Below are positions 59,389-64,000 of a DNA stretch of 64,000 nucleotides, in pieces. The notes beneath the pieces were generated by a model. That model had not been told where the DNA came from. It searched no databases and saw nothing but the letters and a program-made list of their open reading frames with translations. The stretch comes from Gammaproteobacteria bacterium (GTDB lineage Bacteria > Pseudomonadota > Gammaproteobacteria > HK1). Positions within the stretch are counted from its first letter, which is position 1. Each line of letters begins with the position of its first letter. The DNA is taken from positions 29,335-93,334 of the forward strand of contig JAJFJV010000011.1 of assembly GCA_021773635.1 (NCBI GenBank), read 5' to 3'. Made by a program: the position numbers and the translations under genes.

Positions 59389-60227
59389 GTCATGGTGTGA
59401 AGTAGCACGATGCCCGTTACCACCAGCAAGGCGGCGAACATCCGCTGAACACCCAGCGGTTCTCCCAGTAATCGGGTCCCGATGTAGGCTGCGAATAACA
59501 CACTGGTCTCACGTAGCGCCGAGACCTGTACCATTGCCCCGAGACTCAGCGCCCAAATGGCCAAGCCATAGGCCCCGAAATCCAGTGCTCCGGCAATCAG
59601 CAGTGAGCGCCACTGCCGCCGCAAAAAACCCTCTATACGGCCCTGCCGACGGTGCCAGGCGACCATGCCTATAGGCAGTGCGGAAAAGACCAGCAACCAG
59701 CCAATAAAACCGGCAGGGCTACCGGAAAGCCGTACCCCAATGCCATCAACTACCGTATAGGTAGCAATCATCGCCCCGGTAGCGAGCGGAAAAACGATGC
59801 TTTTCCAGTCCTCAAGACGGCTAAAGGCACCCCACATCAGGCTGATAATACCCAGCGACACCAGGGCAACGCCGATAAATTCCCCACCATTCAGCATCTC
59901 CCCCGCGAACACGGCCGCCCCGCCAGCGACCAGCAAGGGCGCGGAGCCACGGGCAAGTGGATAGGCAACGGACAAATCGGTAATTTCGTAGGCCTTGATG
60001 AGAAACAGGAAATAGACGTTGTTGAGGAGTGCCGATGCAATGATATAAGGCCAGCTGGGCGCGGCCGGCCATTCCCCAAAACCAAGCAATACCAGCCCCA
60101 GGGTCCCGCTGATAACGGTCAGCACCGCCATCACCAGCAAGCGGTCATCACCAATCTTGAGCAGGGTATTCCAGCACGCGTGCATCACGGCCGCGCACAA
60201 CACCATCAGGACCAGTGCAGGCTCCAC
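59385..60227 (-). CDS. EamA/DMT-family transporter
   Basis: A drug/metabolite-type exporter with about ten membrane helices in two EamA repeats. GTG at 60227 is preferred because it gives VEPALVLMVLCAAVMHACWNTLLK, the usual start of the family; a longer frame has no support. 280 residues. Features include AYEITDLSVAYPLARGSAPLLVA and GAMVQVSALRETSVLFAAYIGTRLLGE, typical of the second-repeat exporters. The substrate is unknown. It lies downstream of the LysR gene on the same strand. Confidence 0.85.
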   Translation of the reverse strand: MEPALVLMVLCAAVMHACWNTLLKIGDDRLLVMAVLTVISGTLGLVLLGFGEWPAAPSWPYIIASALLNNVYFLFLIKAYEITDLSVAYPLARGSAPLLVAGGAAVFAGEMLNGGEFIGVALVSLGIISLMWGAFSRLEDWKSIVFPLATGAMIATYTVVDGIGVRLSGSPAGFIGWLLVFSALPIGMVAWHRRQGRIEGFLRRQWRSLLIAGALDFGAYGLAIWALSLGAMVQVSALRETSVLFAAYIGTRLLGEPLGVQRMFAALLVVTGIVLLHTMT

Positions 60228-60299
60228 CTTAGCTAGCCAAGGGCAAGACGGACAAAGGGAGGCATCGTGCACGCACCTGGAGGATAGCGGGCTTAATGT

Positions 60300-61238
60300 T
60301 CACTCCTCTGCGGCGCTCGAGGTCAGTCGGTCATATTGCGACTGGGCCCGCTCTGCTTCGGCCAGCATCCACTCCCGAAACGCCATGATCTTGGGGAAAT
60401 TCTCGGTTCCCTCGGGGCAGACCAGATAGTAAGAAACACTGGAACGCAGATGCGTATCGAAGAGCTTGATCAGGCGCCCGGCGGCAAGGTCGTCTCCCAC
60501 ATGTGCCGAGCGTGCGAGGGCGACCCCTTGCCCGTCCATGGCCGCCTGCAGCGCCATGTTGGTATCCGGAAAACGGGGTCCCTCGGTAAGCACCACGCCC
60601 GCTATCCCCACCTTGGTAAACCAGTGCTCCCAGTTGGGGTGTGCCGGTTCGCCGAGGCGCAACAGCAATGGGTATTTTAGTAATTCCCTGGGGGTAGACG
60701 GCCGCCCATGGCGCTCAACAAATTCCGGGGTACACACCGGGAAAACGTATTCCCGCAGCAAAAACGTGGTGTGAAGGCCGGGATAATCACCATCGCCCAG
60801 GCGTATCGCAACATCCACCTGTTGCTTGCGAAAGGACATGAAATCCTCACTCGTGGAGATCCATACGTCCAAATCGGGATAGGCCTCGTGAAAACGTTTT
60901 AGCCGGGGGGTCAGCCACTTGACTGCAAAGGACTGCAACATATTCACCCGCAGTGGCTCACGCTCGGATTCGTTGCGTAACGCCTCCAGGGTCACCGCCA
61001 TACGATCCAGAAAACGGCCCACCACCGGGGCCAAGGCCTGACCATTGCGGGTGAGCGCCAGCTGACGCGCACGCCGATCGAAAAGTTTCAGGCCCCAGAT
61101 GTCTTCAAGATGGCGGACCTGATGGCTGATCGCGCTTTGGGTTACATTCAGCTCCCGCGCTGCCTCGGTGAAATTCAACAGACGCGCTGCAGCCTCCAGG
61201 GCACGTAACGCAGATATTGGCGGTAACCGTTCCGACAT
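60300..61238 (-). CDS. LysR-family transcriptional regulator, GcvA-like
   Basis: A 312-residue LTTR. The start at 61238 gives MSERLPPISALRALEAAARLLNFTEAARELNVTQSAISHQVRHLED, the winged helix-turn-helix; the ligand domain (LRVNMLQSFAVKWLTPRLKRF, VDVAIRLGDGDYPGL, MALQAAMDGQGVALARSAHV) resembles GcvA. GcvA controls the glycine cleavage genes, but none are here; the neighbour downstream (EamA) could be its target, which would be unusual as LTTRs are generally divergent from targets. Confidence 0.88.
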   Translation of the reverse strand: MSERLPPISALRALEAAARLLNFTEAARELNVTQSAISHQVRHLEDIWGLKLFDRRARQLALTRNGQALAPVVGRFLDRMAVTLEALRNESEREPLRVNMLQSFAVKWLTPRLKRFHEAYPDLDVWISTSEDFMSFRKQQVDVAIRLGDGDYPGLHTTFLLREYVFPVCTPEFVERHGRPSTPRELLKYPLLLRLGEPAHPNWEHWFTKVGIAGVVLTEGPRFPDTNMALQAAMDGQGVALARSAHVGDDLAAGRLIKLFDTHLRSSVSYYLVCPEGTENFPKIMAFREWMLAEAERAQSQYDRLTSSAAEE

Positions 61239-61326
61239 AGACAAGACTCGCATGAACAAAAACTCATGTTATTGTTCTCAAGCTGTCCGACGAAGTCAAT
61301 CGCCCGCCCTCAATAACGCACGAACG

Positions 61327-61362
61327 AAAAAAAACCGGTTGGGAATTAACCCCCAACCGGTT
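61327..61362 (-). terminator. Terminator after the PiT transporter gene
   Basis: Perfect 11-bp stem AACCGGTTGGG / CCCAACCGGTT with an 8-base loop, followed on the - strand by eight Ts. It lies about 55 bases beyond the PiT stop and isolates this operon from the LysR gene. Confidence 0.92.
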
Positions 61363-61417
61363 CTTCACTTCCCAACGAATACCGGAAAAATCCTACGCCA
61401 GCACTCGATACTCAGGG

Positions 61418-62908
61418 CTACTTCTGGTTCTTGTCACTGAAGCTTCGGAAGAGTGCCTCCAGTCGCTGTGTGATTCCCTTGTTGTGGAGCTTATTGGCCG
61501 TCGCCTTCGGCAATAGCTTCCAGGCTTTTGACTGTTGGGCCAGTGCATCCGCCAACATCCAGCTGTGGCGATATGAACGACCACTAAGCTCTTTCAGGGC
61601 CTGAATCTGTGCGGCACTAAACCAATCCGTATCCAGATGTTCGATCTTGTCTATGGAAACAGTCAGTGGCGAAACCTTGGCAAAGTCGAGCACCTGACTC
61701 ACCTCCTTGCTATTCAGCCGGGTCTGCTTTTCAACCGCCAGCATCAGGGCACGGCCAGACTCAAAATCCTGTCCGGTCAAATCGACAAAATGCTCGCGCG
61801 ATATCTTTCCCTTGTCCAAACGATCAAGGACCACCTCACTCATCTCAAAACCAACCGGTTTGTAGACCTCCTGATTGAACACGTTTTGCAGAAAATAGAG
61901 ACCAACGAAACAAATCAGGGCCGAAATAACCGGGGTGACCATCCAGCCCGTGAAAATCCCGCCAAGGACATTCCAACGGATACCTCGCCCACCCTTGAGC
62001 AGGCCGATGCCAATAACCGCACCGATAACCGCCTGGGAACTGGATACCGGTACCAACGGGATGGTCGGCAAACCCTTGCCTGCGAGAAATGACTCGAGCC
62101 CCTGGGAGGCGAACAAAAAGAGCACGATGGAGTGGGCAACCACAACCACCCAGGCACCCACAGCGCTAAGCGGCATCAGGCCACCACCAACGGTCAGCAT
62201 CACCCGTTTTGAATAGGTGAACACGCCCACCGCAATTGCAAGCGCCCCGAGCAAAAACAGCTGCTGCACGGAACTCAGGGTGACGAGGTCCATAAAGCGA
62301 AAGTCGGTAAAGGGGGATGACGGCACAAACACCCCCATAACGTTGGCAATGTTATTGGCACCCAGGCTATAGGAACCAAAGGCACCCGCCAACACCAGTC
62401 CAATACGCGTGTAGGCATCGAGGCGTAGCAAGTGCAACTTGGCAAAACCCAGCACCACGTGGGTCACCTTGTACAAGGCTGCGCCAAGCACTGCCGCAAG
62501 TACCGGACAAACGAACCAGGTGGTTACAATCTTGATCAGTGCCCCGGTATCAGTCACCGTTTCACTGTATAGATTCCAGCCGATAATGGACCCGACGATA
62601 GCCTGGGAGGTGGATACCGGAATACCCACCTTGGTCATGGCATAGACCGCCGCGGCAGCCGAAAAGGCCGCCATGAAGGAGCCTCCGAGCGCATTGACCG
62701 CACCGAGTTTACCGAGGGTATGGGCAGCACCTGCACCACTGATGGTGGCCCCGAGGATGACGAAGATGCTGCAGATAAGCGCCGCGGTGCCAAATTTGAC
62801 CATCCGCGTGCCCACTGCCGTACCAAAGACATTGGCGGCATCGTTCGCTCCCAGTGCCCAACCGAGGAATAGTCCGCTGGACAAAAAGAATAGAACTGCG
62901 ATTTCCAT
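61418..62908 (-). CDS. PiT-family inorganic phosphate transporter
   Basis: Cation-coupled phosphate permease of 496 residues. Both PiT signatures are present: ALGANDAANVFGTAVG in the N-terminal half and SLGANNIANVMGV in the second half. About ten helices are followed by a ~120-residue soluble C-terminal extension (from KPVGFEMSEVVLDRL) not typical of minimal PiT proteins. It is read from the same transcript as the DUF47 gene upstream (12-base gap), the standard PiT/DUF47 pairing. Confidence 0.93.
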   Translation of the reverse strand: MEIAVLFFLSSGLFLGWALGANDAANVFGTAVGTRMVKFGTAALICSIFVILGATISGAGAAHTLGKLGAVNALGGSFMAAFSAAAAVYAMTKVGIPVSTSQAIVGSIIGWNLYSETVTDTGALIKIVTTWFVCPVLAAVLGAALYKVTHVVLGFAKLHLLRLDAYTRIGLVLAGAFGSYSLGANNIANVMGVFVPSSPFTDFRFMDLVTLSSVQQLFLLGALAIAVGVFTYSKRVMLTVGGGLMPLSAVGAWVVVVAHSIVLFLFASQGLESFLAGKGLPTIPLVPVSSSQAVIGAVIGIGLLKGGRGIRWNVLGGIFTGWMVTPVISALICFVGLYFLQNVFNQEVYKPVGFEMSEVVLDRLDKGKISREHFVDLTGQDFESGRALMLAVEKQTRLNSKEVSQVLDFAKVSPLTVSIDKIEHLDTDWFSAAQIQALKELSGRSYRHSWMLADALAQQSKAWKLLPKATANKLHNKGITQRLEALFRSFSDKNQK

Positions 62909-62920
62909 CGACCGCTCCCT

Positions 62921-63583
62921 TTAGATCGAACGCTTGATGGCGTAGATATTCAGACGATCGGCAACATCCTCAGACTTGTCTGCAATCTCGTCGATACGCT
63001 CGACGAAGGTACGCAGATGAAGTTTATGCGCGAGATCCAGGTCGGAACGGAAGATAGCCATCTTCAGTTTGCTGCTGATCTTGTCCGCCTCGGTCTCATA
63101 AAATCCAACCTTATGGTTATGGTCAAGGACCGCCTCAATGTTGCGGAAAAAGGCACGCGAGGCGAGCACCAGAGACTCAACCGTCAACACCGCCATATCA
63201 CCTAGCTCAGAAAACTCTTCACGAAATTCATCGGGAATTTCCGGCAATTCAATGGCAAAACCCCACAGCGCTCCCTGTAACGCACCGTGTACCTCATCAG
63301 AGGCCTCCAGCAAACCCAATACATCACCACGGGATTCGGGGATCAGGGTTTCGGCATAGAGCTTGGTTTCGATGGCGCGACGTAACTCGTCTCCCTCGGT
63401 CTCAAGTGCATTGAGGTGCTCTTGGCGTTCAATAAAGCTCTCAGTGGCCCCTTCCTTCAGATAAGCAGACAAAGCCGTCTTGAAAATTACCGCGGACTGG
63501 GAAAGCTTGTCGTGGAAATGATCGATTTCCGCCTCGAGGGCCCGCGAGCGGCCGAACAGACCGGTCATCTTTGGAAGTTCCAT
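62921..63583 (-). CDS. DUF47 (PhoU-like) phosphate transport regulator
   Basis: An all-helical PhoU-like protein paired with PiT transporters. The start at 63583 follows AGGAG and gives MELPKMTGLFGRSRALEAEIDHFHDKL, 220 residues; the longer frame is unsupported. Features are LEASDEVHGALQGALWGF and the acidic helices VGFYETEADKISSKLKMAIF and FVERIDEIADKSEDVADRLNIYAI. It presumably modulates the downstream permease. It is the first gene of the operon. Confidence 0.92.
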   Translation of the reverse strand: MELPKMTGLFGRSRALEAEIDHFHDKLSQSAVIFKTALSAYLKEGATESFIERQEHLNALETEGDELRRAIETKLYAETLIPESRGDVLGLLEASDEVHGALQGALWGFAIELPEIPDEFREEFSELGDMAVLTVESLVLASRAFFRNIEAVLDHNHKVGFYETEADKISSKLKMAIFRSDLDLAHKLHLRTFVERIDEIADKSEDVADRLNIYAIKRSI

Positions 63584-63870
63584 GAATCCTACTCCTGTAT
63601 ATCTGTACGCCGGAGGCCGACCATTGGAAAAGGCGGAACCACGCAATCGGCGTGCAGTAGCTAAATAAAATGGTTTACGGCAGCTGTCGGCACCCGGTGG
63701 TGCGCGGCGGGGTCGGAGGGCATCGGGTAAAACCGCCCTCGCAAAGCATCGGAGGCTTTGGACATTTGACTATCTGTAGTTAGCCGGGCATTTTAGACGA
63801 ACGCCCCTTTTTTATCAAGCTCGTCAATAGCTTGGAAGCCCTGTAGAAGACATTTTTTTCCATGTAAATA
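63584..63870. other. Upstream region of the DUF47-PiT operon
   Basis: About 290 bases without a gene. The part near the operon is GC-rich with interrupted dyads (GAGGGC and GCCCTC types around 63715-63740); the right part is AT-rich and should hold the promoter. I searched for a Pho-box-like direct repeat by eye and found none that is convincing. Confidence 0.5.
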
Positions 63871-63874
63871 AAAA

Positions 63875-63906
63875 AAGCCCCGGTCGTGGTTGCACGACCG
63901 GGGCTT
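63875..63906 (-). terminator. Terminator of the partial gene at the right edge
   Basis: A 12-bp perfect stem GCCCCGGTCGTG / CACGACCGGGGC around GTTG, with a T-run on the - strand side. It stands about 40 bases after the stop of the partial gene ending at 63947. Confidence 0.93.
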
Positions 63907-63946
63907 GGGGCCCTAGTTTATGACATTAGGCCCCTGGCCTCTTCGC

Positions 63947-64000
63947 TTATAGCAAGGAGGTGAACACCGGAGCGATCTGCTCCATCTCATTAATCAGCTG
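63947..64000 (-). CDS. C-terminal end of an unidentified gene
   Basis: The last 17 codons of a gene that enters from the right: the frame reads QLINEMEQIAPVFTSLL and stops with TAA. It is followed by a strong terminator, which supports it being the real end of a gene. It is too short to assign a family. Confidence 0.55.
   Translation of the reverse strand, partial: QLINEMEQIAPVFTSLL

Noticed and set aside
63700..63800. Pho box upstream of the DUF47-PiT operon
   Set aside because: No two 7-base CTGTCAT-like repeats with the right spacing could be found.

Overview
The window is chromosomal DNA of a Gammaproteobacterium. The evidence is a MutH endonuclease, a ZipA division protein, LapA/LapB, an SMC-ZipA-LigA block, RibB fused to a degenerate RibA-like domain, and a long stretch (yciK, mupP/gph, ubiG, mtaD, mtnA, gyrA, serC, pheA, hisC, tyrA, aroA, cmk, rpsA, ihfB) in nearly the order known from Pseudomonas. 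A PEP-CTERM protein behind a sigma-54-type promoter suggests an environmental, exopolysaccharide-making lineage outside Pseudomonas, perhaps near Chromatiales or related sulfur/marine groups; the exact placement is inference. Almost all DNA is coding; no rRNA, tRNA, insertion sequence, prophage or CRISPR array was seen.

Layout. 1-1.6 kb: end of nadA, a lone mlaC-like gene and a small unknown. 1.6-3.2 kb: a gene-poor stretch, then a PEP-CTERM protein with its own promoter and terminator. 3.4-12.1 kb: a long + strand block glyA-nrdR-ribD-ribE-ribB(X)-ribH-nusB-thiL(A)-pgpA-lytic transglycosylase-thiL(B)-mutH. 12.1-15.3 kb: small membrane protein, PuuD-like membrane protein, ilvD, yjbQ. 15.5-16.9 kb: argA. 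16.9-31.3 kb (- strand): pyrF, lapB, lapA, ihfB, rpsA, cmk, aroA, tyrA, hisC, pheA, serA, serC, gyrA. 31.5-34.3 kb: a motA/motB-type stator pair in reversed order and mtnA. 34.4-39.2 kb (+): mtaD-type deaminase, ubiG, mupP/gph, yciK, diguanylate cyclase. 39.2-46.0 kb (-): PCuAC copper chaperone, ligA, zipA, smc. 46.1-49.5 kb (+): queF, cysZ, dksA, gluQ, aspartic protease. 49.5-53.9 kb (-): a vitamin B12 locus of cobalamin riboswitch, TonB-dependent receptor, TonB, PduO adenosyltransferase and a DUF6580 membrane protein. 53.9-57.8 kb (-): uxs, ampD, and a CBS / P-II-like / double DUF1538 operon. 58.0-64 kb: nadC, nudE-like, EamA exporter, GcvA-like LysR regulator, PiT phosphate transporter with its DUF47 partner, and the tail of an unidentified gene.

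The most unusual feature is a pair of incomplete thiamine-monophosphate kinase (ThiL) genes in one operon. ThiL-A (8904-9812) lacks the N-terminal GIGDD segment and has lost GGDTT, but keeps the DALVSGVHF, NLSDMAAMG and DLSDG motifs and the C-terminal domain. ThiL-B (10945-11394) keeps exactly GIGDD and GGDTT, has lost the other N-domain motifs, and stops before the C-terminal domain. The losses are reciprocal, mostly by substitution in place, and both frames are open. This suggests an obligate heteromeric ThiL with one composite active site, though decay of both copies cannot be excluded from sequence alone. Other points of interest are the putative P-II/CBS-controlled DUF1538 antiporter operon, the sigma-54 PEP-CTERM promoter, and the B12 locus with a candidate new permease.
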